Shown here in pieces: positions 22,826 through 35,314 of a stretch of 64,000 nt of DNA (within the stretch, counting starts at the first letter, position 1; each line of letters opens with the position of its first letter). Below the pieces are notes generated by a model that did not search any database, was not told the DNA's origin, and worked only from the letters and a program-made list of their open reading frames with translations. Made by a program: the position numbers and the translations under genes. The stretch comes from Symbiodinium microadriaticum (taxonomy: Eukaryota > Sar > Dinophyceae > Suessiales > Symbiodiniaceae), in contig LSRX01000507.1 in NCBI GenBank assembly GCA_001939145.1, forward strand, positions 380,000-443,999, in the 5' to 3' direction.

Positions 22826-25800
22826 GTCAAGAAGCTCCGGTCGCATCCTCCAAAACCGCGGGCCAAGCTCTCCCCCGCGAGCAACGAAAGAAAGAGACTA
22901 CGGTACCAAGCATCCGACTTACAGGTCAGCTTAGGCATAGGCCTGGTATCGTGCATGCCTGATTTACGAAGATGCCGGGCCGGGAATACCAACGAACTCA
23001 AGACTCTTCAGATTCTTGTGACACAACTTCGTCGGATAGGTTGGTGTCCAGAAGAACTTGACTTGGAATTGCTAGAGGGAGCATGCCAAAGACGCGTAGG
23101 TCACAGGTCAAGCCCCAGGTCTTCACCCCAAACCCTGAGCTAAGCCACGAAGGAGGCTGTATTGACCCATCAAACGATAGGAACTGCTGTGCGCCGTGCC
23201 CGTCTGAGCCCATCATGGAATCGTTTCCTACTCCGTGCTACTCGTTGCGGGGCATTGATGCAGTTTAGAGTATAAGGGCCTGAAAAAGCTTCAGGTTTGT
23301 CGGAAAGTCGCAGCCTGCATGCTGCCGAGGTCACCGGGTCGTCTCCTCGAGAAGCGCCTGCAGCTGCCGCTGGTGGGCCGCACCCCTGCAAAGGACTACA
23401 GTAGGAGGGGGGGGGCTTGGCTTCTCTCAATCTTCAAATTTCAACTCGGGCTCTTCCATCCTTCGTGTCGCTGAGTTACCGCACTGCAGTCGACGGCAAG
23501 ATCGTCAAACGGCCACGGTCCCTGCTAGGTCTGCTAGGGCTGTTGCGATAGCAGAAACTACGAGTACGAGACCGGATCCCGAACCTGCAAGACATAACCC
23601 CCGGATCACCTCGAGTTCATCTCCTCTGAAAGGACCGCCATTTTCGCTTCCAGCGCCCTGCCTGTGTCAGAGATGCAGCTCAGCCTTCTTCTAAACTACG
23701 GGCCCTGCACATGATCTCCTAAAAAAGAATAGTGCATATACCTGGAGATTCCAGCACGCAAGCCCTCCTTGCACGGAGGGTCCGGAACAGGACCACAGGA
23801 CCTAATTCGAGACCTTGCGATGACGAATCAGCTCTCGCTAAAGTAGCGCAAGGGAACAGAAGCATGTGTAGTATGGCCGACTGCGTGCCGTTTGACCACG
23901 CTCTTGCGTCTAGCATCTACGAGTCTACGATGTGTGTTGGCGGTGAGGAACGGGATGTCGTTCTTGGCGCAGAAGCCCGATCTGGAAAGAGGGAGCTACC
24001 CTGTTGGACTTTCCGCAACTTTTGGAAAGATGTGCATCCCCCAGTCCGGGCGCCGCTTTTGTGAACCCCAGATGTCCCGAATAACCCCAATACATATAGT
24101 GACACATAGTGCATCTCGGATGCTGGCAGCCGGCGAGTGAAATTCCTGGCAGAGTTCGCGAAGAGGGCTGAAAGGTGCCCTTGCACTGCGTCAGTCGCCC
24201 AACTAGTTCATGCCTTTCTCGTCCAGGAGCCCTGTGCAACGACTTCCTTGAGACCCGACAGAACACGTGCCCAACATCACGGCCTGACCCTGAACATCCT
24301 TGAGCCCATGATTGCCTGGAAACCTTGCAATGCTAAAGCAGCGGCACCTGGGCGTGCTCCGGCAACGGTTCCGGAAGCCTTTCGGGATTGAATCGGTATC
24401 AGACCAAGCAGAACCGACTGCGCACCTTCTGCTTCGAGGTTCCGGTAGTATGTACGAGTGCTGATCTTTTGGTTTTGGAGGCAGAGCTTTGTGATCCGTG
24501 GCCATCCTTGGCCCACTCAAGTCATGAGAGGGTTGCCATAGGATGCTTTCTGGATCACACATTATTGAATAGTTGATTGGTGAAGCGGCAAAACAGTGAT
24601 AAACCTGCAATCCGTAGGGTGAAACCTAAGGACTCGCTGCGCCTAGTGTGATCCAACTACTGCTTGCTTGGACTGCAAATTGGACGAGGCACCGTTCCTT
24701 TGGGAGGATTCAAGACTGACTAGCAGCACTAGATGTGTGGGAATCATGGGAGAGTGGCAGCGTGGTGGGGCTGAAGAAATACGTAGCGATGCAGACCAAA
24801 GACCTGACATGCACAGCTGTAACAGCGTGCCAGTGCGAGGGGACCTGTCACTGCATGGCTCGACCAACGCAGTGATAGAGTGCACAACACAATGCCTATG
24901 GTCTCTAACATTAACAGTAGCAATATGGCAGCCAAGCAAGAGCTCATTTTTCTTCACAGGCGACCCAGGATTTTGTATTCCAAGGCGAGGCGGCAGCGTC
25001 TTCTTTTGACCTTGGCAGGAGCATCCATCACTAGCAACATAGCGGCAATATGGAAGCACCGATGAACTTCTCTTGTCAAGCTTAATGCCCCTGAAATAGG
25101 AATTTCTCGGAAGCGCGCTGATGCCGTTCGGAAGCGAAGCCGGGAAACATCGAACAAAATGCCGCCGGCAAGCTTCATGGCCAGGGCAAAGAACGCACCC
25201 ATGTCACTAACACAATCTTCAAGCCTTATCCGGCGCACCTAGCGGATCTAGCTGGGCGCACAGAAACCGGCAGGCCTCAACACGAACCTGAAAAAGCTTC
25301 AAGTCTTCGTCTTCAGCCTTCCACTGCACCTGGACCTCAAAACCTCCAACTGCAAAATGCCCTGAATCCCAACGATGAAGCTGAGATCCGGGCAGAGTAG
25401 GCCCTCCCCATGTTAATGGCACCTGCCACTTCCACCTGATTCCTCGGAACAGCACGCACTTCTGGGCTCTTATCCGGCGACTGGGGCAATCTCACATACC
25501 CCCTCAAAGTCTGAAGCTCCTGTTTTGGAGAACTTGTTCAGTCTTCAGCCGGAGTCATCGAGCTCACGGTTCCCTCCAACAGAGCTTCGATCCTGAACTG
25601 CCCTCCCCGAGTTCCGGTGTTTGCCTGCGGGGATCCAGAAATCTGAGGAAGACCAAGTTGCCACATCTCAAACTCGGGCGCCAAGACGCTAAGACCTGAA
25701 AAACTTGGGGCGGTGGAGGCTTTTGTTTTGGGCTTCGCGGTTCCGGGCTTAGCTTAGCCGCGTTATAAGGGTGTATATCGGATGTGGGCTCGGGATCTAA

Positions 25801-26589
25801 TAATTCCAAGCGTCGGGGAAGGCTTAGTCTGGGCCGAGCTAGCACCCCTATCGAATTTAAAGGCTCTGGGGCTTGAAATCTTTGAGTTCTTGGCTATGGA
25901 ATCTGAGGCCGATGGTGGTGTTCCACAAAACTCGATTCTGATCTTGGCACGGATGTCTAAAGCAGAAGGCGGTGCTCCTACGGAATGCTGGTGAAGCTTA
26001 CAAAAACGACGATGCGTTGGCTGCACTTCGGACTTCGGCAAGCCTACATGCCTGCCCCGCGCAACCCCCAACGAATTAGTAGGTTTAGTAGGCATCAGTA
26101 GGCCCAAAGAACCACATTCATCATAATGTGGTGTTTCAGTTCGACTGCTCGATTTGCGGGTGAAGGCCCAACAAAAGCGAACGAACGCCTACCTCGGGCC
26201 CACGCTGACAAAACGTGTCCCGGGCCGCAGCGCTGCGACGACAGGAGCATCTTCCACTGGCCTCGCTGCCGATACTTTTAGGCTTCGGGAAGGCATGTGG
26301 GCACAAAAGGAAACGCGGAATTCAAGCATTGCTGTGCTTTTCTTCACCTTCGCGATTCGTAGGAGTCCTGGTGTCGCGGCACTGCCACAGTCCTCTTTGG
26401 CTTGAACATCCGGCACAGGTGACTGAGTATCAAGCTCTTCCGGCAGGACAAGTGGTCTCGGAGCTACACCGACCCCAGGTGTTATCCAGCACGTGCCCAA
26501 GCATCAGAGTTGCATAGACATGCCGCACGGCTCGGGCTGCAACAGTGGGGCTTACCAGGCAGCGAGCCTTTGGGAGCCAAGAGCAGAAG

Positions 26590-27474
26590 CTAGCTAAGCC
26601 TTCCGTCCTCCTGCATCCAGGACCACACATCTGAAAGAGATCTGACGGTTTTGGCATCTGCGGCTGTGGCGCCGTGCCTGTTCAGAAGGAGAGCTCGGCA
26701 GCCTGCTGCTATCGCCCCACAGTAGTCCTTGCTGTAGCTGTTCCCCACGTGCAGGACGTCCTTCAGCTCAACTTCTGCTCTACGTGCAGCCAGCTGGAAG
26801 ATGGCCTTGTCTGGCTTCTCTACACCCTCCAGCTTTGAGATTACGCAGAAGTCTATGTACTCCGCCATTCCCAGAGCGGGCAAAACACTCTTCTCGTAGC
26901 TCTCCGTGGCATTCGACAGCACGCAAAGCTTCAAGCCTTCGACCGAGCGCGCCCACCGAAGCAGGGGGAGAGCGTCCGGATATGCTCTGTAAGCTTCCTG
27001 GGTTTGAAACAATGCGTAGATCTCGGCGAAGCCCTTGTCAAAGGCTTCTACATCGCTGGACAAGGCGGTGTCCTCCACAAGCTTGCTTGCCACCTCTCTC
27101 CAGAACGTAAAGGAAGAGATGGTCCCATGTCCGAAGAGAGGAAATTGCCGGCTGGTGGACGTGAAGGCGGCAGGGAAGCGGGCATCAAGCTCTGCTGCTG
27201 GAGGCAGCACATTGGCTGCCACTCCACCGCGAAGAAAGCCTGCAAAAGATGTAATGACGGTAACCTCTAGTGATACTCATAGCACTAGTGCGATAACCGT
27301 CATCATAAGCATAATCCATTATGTTGGTACGAGTACTGAAGACAATGCGTGTTGACACTGATTAAATGGCAGGCTGATGTCTGCCAAGGGGCCTCGGTGG
27401 TAGAGGGTGCCAATAGTGGCAGACCACTCCAGCAGCGTGTCGGTGACATCAAGGCTCAGAAGACGAATGGGCAT
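26590..27474 (-). CDS. HDHD3: HAD-superfamily hydrolase, HDHD3-like (two exons)
   Basis: Predicted small-molecule phosphatase of the haloacid dehalogenase family. Exon 1 27393-27474 begins ATG at 27474 (MPIRLLSLDVTDTLLEWSA). A GC donor (CGAG/GCCCC) joins in phase to exon 2, 26590-27239, giving ...LYHRGFLRGGVAANVL. The joined protein is about 244 residues, close to animal HDHD3 (about 250). Motif I is D-V-T-D-T, motif II LSNAT, motif III lysine in EKPD, motif IV HVGNSYSKDY. In motif IV the usual first Asp (VGD) is Asn, which may weaken metal binding. Residues FPLFG and the W after it also match the HDHD3 cap. Stop follows EDGRLS. It stands alone among repeats; no regulatory site recognised. 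Function is inferred from homology recalled, not searched. Confidence 0.87.
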
Positions 27475-30089
27475 TGTGGCTGTGATCACGAGTTTTGACT
27501 ACAAGATCCTGCCCTCAAAACTACTGGCTCTCTTGTTGCATGTGAGGGGAGAACTGCGATCAAAGCCCTGAAGACTACGACTATGGAGATTCTCTCGAGT
27601 TTCAAGACGCAGGCTAAACTTGCTTGAGCCTCTGTCTCCGGATAATCTGCACCTGAACCAGCAAACATGCGAACAAACCAAGACTCGAGTTCGGCACACA
27701 AATCGGACAGACAGACAAACAACCACACACACACACACACACAAACAAATCAAGCAAGCGTACATGTCCAACCTCTTGTGTGTATGTCTGTCTGTCTAAG
27801 CGAGCATATGACAGAATATTTGCGCATGTGTACACATTTGCAGCAAATGCCTGAATCCATCCTGAGGCGAGTCGAAAGAACATGGGCTTGTGTGCCTGTG
27901 AAGCCGCGCATGCCCCTTGCACCTACAGTGACAGGCATGCATACACACGGACAGCAAGACCGATGCACATACGGATATAGTTACATAAATTCATGCAATG
28001 TCTCCACATCTGTCCGTCTAGCCGTACGTCTTTCCTCTCCCTCCCCACTATGTGCCTCAAACCTCAAGCCCTCTAGACTCGAATGCATCGGGTGTGGGTT
28101 CATTCCCATCAGAGTCAAAGAACAAGTTCATGACTTGCGGGTGTTGGGCGTTGGGTGTTGAGTTTGGCAGCATTAGCGATAAGGGTTCAGGAAAAGACTG
28201 CTGGGGACAGGGTTCGGGGGCTTGGGTCTTTCAGTTCAACAGAGAGGGGAAAGGCCTTCTGAGCCTGATTTAATCTGTCCTTATGACCCTGATGCGCATT
28301 CCACTGAACCCGACTATGAAGCATTGTTAACAAGACAGACCTGGCTGAGGAGTCTGACAATTGCCGCCTTTAAGGCTGCTTAGTCCGTTTCGTAGACTTC
28401 AGGGGCCCCTGAAGCCCAGTCCTGGAGTGTCAATGGAGCCTACATGAAATGAGGGTAATTAGAGCATTGAGCGCTGAGCCAATTTGCGGCACTCACTGAC
28501 GACCACGGTACTTCAAAGACGACGGCATGAAAATAAAGCTTGTCACTTCTGTCGGGCACCTGAAAACTCAACCCCGAAATCCGAAAACGCAAACACCGAT
28601 TTCGGGCCACGTCACAAACCCTGACCCCAAGCACCCCAGAACCCTATAAGCTCTGAACCCTCAACAGCGAGGCCTGCAGGTCGCTTCCCCCGTGGAGAGA
28701 TCATAGTCAGCCAGGCCTTGGACATTGCTGGCGGTTCTCTTCCCACGCCCTCCATCGCACCCCCAAAGCAGACGATGCGCTGGTTGAAGTAATCGAGATG
28801 CGGGGCTCACCAGGAAGACGATTTGTCGGGCTGACTAGGTGTCCTAGATGCTAGTCTTCAGTGAGAAGTCAAGTCGAGAGAGGATGCTGTTACATGCCAA
28901 CAGCTGAACAGCTGCAAGTAGAAGACATGTCGGGTCTTCGGGGCTTCTCGATATTCTGCGTCTTCCGATGCCGGTCGGCAATGACTCAACAACCCTGGAT
29001 CGATCTCCTCAACAAAAATGCCGCTAAAAGACTGACTCCTCAGATAGGTTCTAGATGCGAGGGCAAGATCAGAAGCAAGATTAACACTAACAGAGCCTGC
29101 CATCAAGCCCAACATGGATCATGACAGCTGGAGGATCCGAAACCAAAGCCGACCATGCCTGCCCCAAAACAAGAAGTCCTAAACCATAAATCCTCGCCAG
29201 CGGCTGTTGGAGGCATAGTAAGCCACCGTTGTGCTTTCCACTGCCTTGTCTCTGGAAGAAAGTTCAAAAAGAAATCCTACAGCCCAAACCAGGGCATGGC
29301 TTAGCAAAAGGAGGTCCTAGAGTCCTAATTCCGAGCTTCGGCTGGGGGTCTGCGGTTCAGCCATCATGTGCGGGGTTCTGAGCTCCATGCAAAGTTGTAC
29401 TCCGAAGCAAGGCCTCTCTTATGAGATGGAGAGGTCTGGAGAAGGTCGGCATCACAGCCACGCTTGAGCCTCGCAGACCCAAACCCTGAAACCTAAACCC
29501 TAAAATCTATGCCCCACGAACCCAACAACCCTGAACTAAAACTCTTAACCTGCATTGGAACCTTGGAGAAGCTCCCACGACTAGCCGGATCTTGCGAAGT
29601 GAGCCCAAATTCCTGGCCTCGGCCAGTTTCGGATCGGAGCCCGCATTGAAGTCCCCCTGTAGGAACTGGACCTCTGGAACACGGGTGTAGGGAATGAGGG
29701 ACTTCGGTCCAGTAGCGGCTCAGGGCTGTCCGAGTGTATTTTTGATACTCCCGCACACTAGGGCAACGAAAACGCAAGCTCTGAACTTCCGATCTCCAGA
29801 GGCTTTATTCTCGGGTTCTCAGGCTGGTCCAGGATCTGGGGCCCGATTTGCCTGGAACTTCCTTAAGCGCAGCGCGCACCTGCTGACGGCAAGTGGCGGG
29901 CGCCCGCAATTCCGAAACCTGGGAACAGCCTCATGCGCCAAAGACATCCTACGACCCCTGCAGGGAGGGCGGCTAACCAAAGCCTCATAGCACAGCACAA
30001 GAAAGTCAAAGACCCGCTAACACACAACAAAAGCAATCCGCGGGCTCCAGGCTTTGCTAGCTGCCTCTGGCCTGCTCGCATCGAGGATT

Positions 30090-31000
30090 CGCTTACTGGA
30101 CGAGCGGTTCGCCTCTGTTTCTCGAATGATCTAAGTAGTTCCTTTCAAACGGTCGGCTGCGTTTTCTGACTCAGTGCTCTACTCGCTTTTGCGCACCTTG
30201 GTCGTCTCTGTCAAGTTCTGTGGTCCCTTGCGAGCGGTTCACTCTAAAGTTCACTCTGTTCTCATTCCCGCACTCAATTCCTATTCGAACGTTTTGCCCC
30301 TATTTCTCACATGTAGTCTAACCCAAAGTGTTGCAGCGGTGTGGTCCTGTTTGTCAGATGCTATAATCGTTTCTGAGGTTCGCTTTTGTTTCTCAACCAC
30401 TCTAATTTCTGTTGACCGGCTAGGTTCTTTTTCTCCAATGCTCTAGTCCGTTTCGAGCGGCTTGCTCCTGTTTCCCACATGTTCCAATGCGTTTAAACTG
30501 GCTTGTTTTTTCTCAAATGCCTTAGTCCCCCTTTCGAGCGGTTTGCTCCTGCTTCCCACATGCTCTGGTCCCTTTCGAACGGTTGACTCTTTGTCTTACA
30601 AACCCCTTTCGAGCGGTTTGCTCCTTTTCCTCAAATACTCTAGTCCCTTGCGATTGCTCTTGTTTCTTAAATGCGTTGTTCAGGGGTTTGCTCCCTTTAG
30701 AGAGCGGCTTGCCGTATTTTCTCATGCTCTAAACCCTTTCAAGCGGTTTGCTTCTTGCTTTCAAATTTTCTATCTCTTTCGAACTCTATTTGTTTCAAGC
30801 GGTTTGCTTCTGCTTCGATTCACAGATGCTGTCATCCTTTTTCAGCCGTTTGCTCCGTTTTGCCTCAAACGCTCTAAAAGTTTCTTTTGAGCGGTGTGCA
30901 TTCTTGTGCCCAACTGTTCTAGTCCATTTCGACCGGTTTGCCCCCGTTTCCCACGCGCTCGAATCGGTTTGCTCTGTTTCACTCACATACTCTAATGCCA
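30090..31000 (+). repeat. Diverged ~43-nt minisatellite, about 21 units
   Basis: A loosely conserved unit recurs through 0.9 kb: core TTTCGAGCGGTTTGCTCCTG, then a pyrimidine-rich TTTCTCA stretch and ATGCTCTAGTCC. I count about 21 cores (e.g. around 30102, 30225, 30455, 30535, 30605, 30745, 30800, 30940). Spacing is mostly 40-50 nt. No gene is recognised here. Confidence 0.75.
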
Positions 31001-32028
31001 AACCCTCAAGCCTAAATCCTGAATCCCGCAGCCCCTCCTCAACCAAGAAAGACCCCTTAAGTAAGCCTTAAGTCGGCCCGGAGCCTCTGCTCTGCCAGCC
31101 GTTCCAGGGCAGCTTGGGCCTCCCAGAAGAGGGCTCTTACAGCCTCTGAGGGTTTAAATGGGGATGTTCGGGCTTTGTTGGGGCTGTAGGGCTGTAGGGC
31201 CTATGGGGCTGATGTACGGTTGATTCCTTTGTCTGTGGGGTTCAATGAGGGTCTGCTATAGGAGTCTTGCAGGCTGTATGCAGAGCTTGCCTGGGGGTTT
31301 GCGGGTTTAGGAGTTCAGGGTGTCGGGAGTAAAGTGTTCAGGATTGGGGTGGAGACGTTCGTGCACTGGGCGTAGGGTTCCGCGGTTTGGTCTAAGTGTC
31401 CAGAATTTCGGCTGCATCGCGTTGATGGTTGAGACTATGCAACTTGGCAGCCATGTGAGAGCAAATCAGCGGTCTGGCTCGTGCTGGGCTGCGAGCTTCT
31501 GAATGTGGCTGAAGGATAGGAGTCAGAAGCACATGCACTCTGTACTGAGTCCAAACTCAGCATTCTGCATATTCCAACGACGAAGTTGCATATGAAAGAC
31601 TGACCCAAGCATGAGTCCAAGAACTTCTCCAAGACCGCGAGACCAAGTTTGCAGACAGCCTGCAGATGTGGGAATGTCTTGGTTCCACGCCCAAAGTCAA
31701 AACAAACGCAGAAGCCCAAAACTGTTCAGTCCACCTCTGCGTGGCGAGAAGGAGACAGCTCGACCCCGATCACTCTGCGCACCTCAGACTCAGTTCAGTG
31801 TGCTTCCGGGGTTTCGAGGTGCCTGTTGACCGATTAGCGAAGTCTACATGGCATCACAACCAGCTGCTGCGACATGATGCCCAGGCGCCGGTGAAAGCAG
31901 CGCTGCCAGAAGGACGAGGGTTCCTGAAGGAGGGATCCCTCTTGCAGGGATCAAGGTTCAAGCCAAAGCTCAGTGAAGTCATTCCACTCTGCTTCACTTG
32001 ATCAAGTTGGCGCTGAACCTTCTCAGAC

Positions 32029-32080
32029 CATGCCTGTGCTACAGCCCAGGTCCAGAAAGACATCGTCCAGGGTCAGCTGC
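32029..32080 (-). CDS. Possible exon with SAM-methyltransferase motif I
   Basis: A short segment between an AG/G acceptor and a GT donor reads QLTLDDVFLDLGCSTGM. It resembles the DVF.DLG.G.G SAM-binding loop of class I and DOT1-like methyltransferases. No neighbouring exon was identified on either side, so this could be chance. Confidence 0.25.
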
Positions 32081-32239
32081 CTCTGCAGTGTGAAGCTGTC
32101 TCTAGCTGTTTCGCCCGGTGTCTGGGGAGACATAAAAGGTCATGCTTGCATGCTGCGTAGTGTCTAGAGGCAGCAGACGTGAGGTGCACGTCTGGGATGA
32201 ATGAATGAGCTGATACTGCTTTCAAACTGATACTGATAT

Positions 32240-32636
32240 ATATATATATATACATATATATGCAGATGCATGTGCGGATGCATGTTGTACATGTACATGT
32301 AATGCGCACGCATGTATGTGTATGTGTATGTATGTGTAAGTGTATATATATTATACATACATACATGTGTATGTAGGTCGGCCTGTCTGCCTGTCTCTCT
32401 GTCTGTCTGTCTGTCTGTCGGTCGGTCTGTCTGTCCGTCCGTCCGTCCGTCCGTCCGTCTGTCTATGTATGTATGTATGTATGTATGTATGTATGTATGT
32501 ATGTACACACATACATGCACGCGTGTGTGTGTTGGTGTGTTCGCATGCAGGCACGTGTGCATGAGTGCATGTGTGCTTGTATGTAGGTATGTATGTGTGT
32601 GTGTACGATATGCGAGCATTGGTGCATATAACATAA

Positions 32637-32672
<36 letters not shown>
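32240..32672. repeat. Compound tetranucleotide microsatellite cluster
   Basis: Successive blocks of (TA)n, TGTA/CATG, (TGTC)n around 32393-32430, (CCGT)n around 32432-32458, (ATGT)n around 32463-32503, and a final (TA)n at 32645-32671. All in 430 bp. Confidence 0.8.
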
Positions 32673-32673
<1 letters not shown>

Positions 32674-33829
32674 CTTACTTATTGATTTCTAGCTGTTCGT
32701 TCATATGAATGTCGTGTGCTTCTGTCCGCCCTAAAGCATGTGGACCGGCTCTGGGCACTATCTCAGAGACCTGTACAGCCTCCAAACACCTTGGAGCCCT
32801 TGCAGCCCTTAACTCTGACGCAATCTGCGGGCCTTAAGGATTGGAATAGGCTTTTGGGGTACGTTGCACGATAACTGTGGCCTCAGAAATAGCAGAAGTA
32901 ATTGTTCAGGACCCTGTATCCGGAATGAATGAGAGACGTCCCAAGCCGAGGTGCAAGGAAGACAGCAGCCGAGCCCCGATTTCGGGCCTCATTTCGCGGA
33001 GCTCAGAAGGGTTGCTGGAGTTCTGCGTGTAGGCTTAAAATGGGAGTTTCAAAACGCCTGCTTTACGGTAACATGGACCAGCAGACTCCGAGCTCCTCGG
33101 GTAAGGGATGTTTAGGAACGAGTAGAAACTCTTCCGCAGCATCTTCCTTTGACAATTCTGGGAGGGAGTCGATTCGAGGGCCATGCGTCAGCTACCTGAA
33201 AGAAAGATTGCAACAGCCACAGCTACGCGGTGCAATAACAGTTCGAGACCCAAGCTGATACCACACTCTGACAGGGCCCTGGTTACGCCTCAGACTGGTG
33301 ACCCCAGAAAACCATGAAACAGGAGGAGCAGCTTCAAGTCTGACGCCAGAAACACGTGACCCCGGCGTCGACCTAGACTAGACGACCTCTAGATCATGGG
33401 ATCTAAGCCGTTCCCCCGAATCTCGGAATCCCTGTTCAAAGCCTTGAAGAAAGCCCTATAAAATACCCTTCACAAATCCTTGTGCCTGATTTAGACAATG
33501 CTGTGTCTGGCCTGGCGACTCCAGCTGCCAACCGTTGTTATTCGCCCCGGCAGCGTTGAAGTAGCCTACCTGGCGCAGCACTTGGGAAGCAAGCTTTGGG
33601 GTTTGGGGAGTTTCCGGCTGTTGCGGGCTTCAGGGGGTCTAGGGTTGCTGGCTTTCGGGTTTAGATCGCATGGTCGGACCTATGCTTGAAAGGTCCCGAA
33701 AGATACACACCACGCCTGCTCTTCTCGACTGGCCAGCTCCGGATCCACGACGTCCTGAGCTACCGGTGAGAGAAAATGAAATGGCGGATAGCTTCGCTCC
33801 GGCTTTCATGCTGTGAAAGTGTGAAAGCA

Positions 33830-33940
33830 ATGATGATGACGGTGAGAAGACGACGGCAGTGGCGACGACTGCTCCTGCTGACGATGATCATGATCATGAT
33901 GATGGTGGCGGTGGCGGCGGCGACAGAGATGATGGTAACA
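33830..33940. repeat. GAT/GGC trinucleotide tract
   Basis: GATGATGAC, ATGATCATGATC and GGTGGCGGTGGCGGCGGCG runs. Confidence 0.6.
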
Positions 33941-35092
33941 GTCAGCAGTTAAGCAGCTAAACACGTTACTGTTGTCATTGCTATGGGGTCTCAGCCTGTA
34001 TGCTTGTGTCTGGGGGTTGTGCTGCATTGACAGTGCGATGAAAATCGAAGGAAAGGGACGGCTCGCACAAACTTGCTAACTTTAAGGCTGCATGTAGCTA
34101 CATATGCTGAAGCTTTTACTGATGTGCCCAGCTTGCACTGCATTTAGGTCTGAAACTTGGGTTTGCAGAGGTTCACCGGCCGTCTCGCCAAGGTGCCAGT
34201 CTTGGATTGAGGAGTCTGAGGAGTGCTTTCTGATCAGGTTTCCGGCACAGACAAGTCTAGAGGTCAGGGTTTGGCGGCCCAGGCTTTCACTAACCCACAG
34301 CCCGTTCCAGTTCAGGGCTTAGGGCCTGAATCCTAACTGCTTGAAAACTGAACTGCAAATGCTGGTGGAGTCTTTTTTTGGCCGCTAGGTGCATTCGAGC
34401 CGAGTATCATAAAACACATCTCGCGAGGCACCCACATCCTTCAAGGTGGCGATCCTCAAGCCGTTCACTTCTGGAGATTACACGTGCTCAGGGTCTCTGG
34501 GCTTAGGATGAAAGGTTTCTTCTGGTGTACGTACATGCGAGTTCACTCTTTTGCGATTCGGCAGTTTCGGGTGTAAGCTGTAGCATCGCGGACGGTACAT
34601 TGCATGCAGGAGTCGTGCTATGGACGGCACTTTGTCGGATAAGGTGAGAATGTAATGGGGCTGCAATCCTGAAAGTACAATCATGACTCATGACACCCAT
34701 TCGCAAGAGCAACCCACCGAATAAGGAGCCAGGCGAATTTTGCTGAACAAAGTAAACTTCTTGCTTTGCCGGGCCCGGCACGCCAGCAAAAGCATGAACC
34801 TGCCCTTTATGCGCTGGTTTTCAAATCTTCGAAACTCTCATCCAACCGCAGACGACATGATCAAAACAAGACCTCATGGAGGCAGCTCGGCCCACTACAT
34901 GCCAAAGTCCTTCAACAGCTATGACCTGACTCGAGTCTTGAAGTACCTGAGTCCAACAAGTACTAAAACTTCCTGATGGCAGTTTCACCTGCTGCTTCCT
35001 GTTCCCATTCTACCGCCCGACCCCTTTCAACACCCTGCATCCCCAAAACCTCACACTGGCCCTTTTTTCCAGCCCCACAGATTTTGGCTTAA

Positions 35093-35181
35093 AGCGCCGA
35101 GGGGCGCTCGCCGCATCTCCGCCGTAATCGGCGGCAAGGGCCGGGCCGCCAGGGCGGCGGCTCTGCCGCCACGGATCCGTG
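35093..35181 (-). promoter_or_regulatory. Hairpin cluster in retroelement 3' UTR
   Basis: Five short inverted repeats in about 90 GC-rich bases: 35093-35108 (AGCGCC..GGCGCT), 35119-35134 (CCGCC GTAATC GGCGG), 35145-35161, 35156-35170 (GGCGGC TCT GCCGCC) and 35170-35181 (CACGGATCCGTG). The second to fourth share GCCGCC stems and could fold alternatively. LINE 3' UTR structures commonly serve reverse-transcriptase recognition; that role here is inferred. Confidence 0.55.
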
Positions 35182-35314
35182 GGATCAGGCAGGGAGGCCG
35201 AGGCCTGAAGTCCGGGTTGTGGGCTTTTGGCTTTGGGTGTCCTTGAAGTCAGCTCTGACGTAGGGCCGCTCTTCGCGGCGTTGGTCTGCTAATTAGCTCA
35301 ACCCTAGGGGAGCG

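Larger units (their letters stand above)
14272..26589. other. Intergenic stretch, no gene recognised
   Basis: 12.3 kb between myosin A and the HAD gene, with microsatellites, a MITE (16421-16530), the N gap and degenerate CCCTAAA/CCCTGAA motifs. Minus-strand open segments near 25.1-25.2 kb (MGAFFALAMKLAGGILFDVS) and 25.64-25.70 kb (APEFEMWQLGLPQISG) look protein-like, but I cannot assign them or link them to exons. Confidence 0.5.
27475..35084. other. Intergenic stretch, mostly repeats
   Basis: 7.6 kb with the 30.1-31.0 kb minisatellite, the 32.2-32.7 kb microsatellites and (AC)n at 27725-27743. One weak methyltransferase-like exon lies at 32.03-32.08 kb. A minus-strand open segment at about 33.08-33.18 kb (LPELSKEDAAEEFLLVPKHP) is unassigned. 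Confidence 0.5.

Noticed and set aside
30090-31000. CRISPR array at the 43-nt repeat block
   Set aside because: Units are diverged and directly adjacent, without identical repeats and unique spacers, and the genome is eukaryotic.
32312-32692. Cys/Val/Ser-rich ORFs across the tetranucleotide cluster
   Set aside because: Low-complexity translation of microsatellites.
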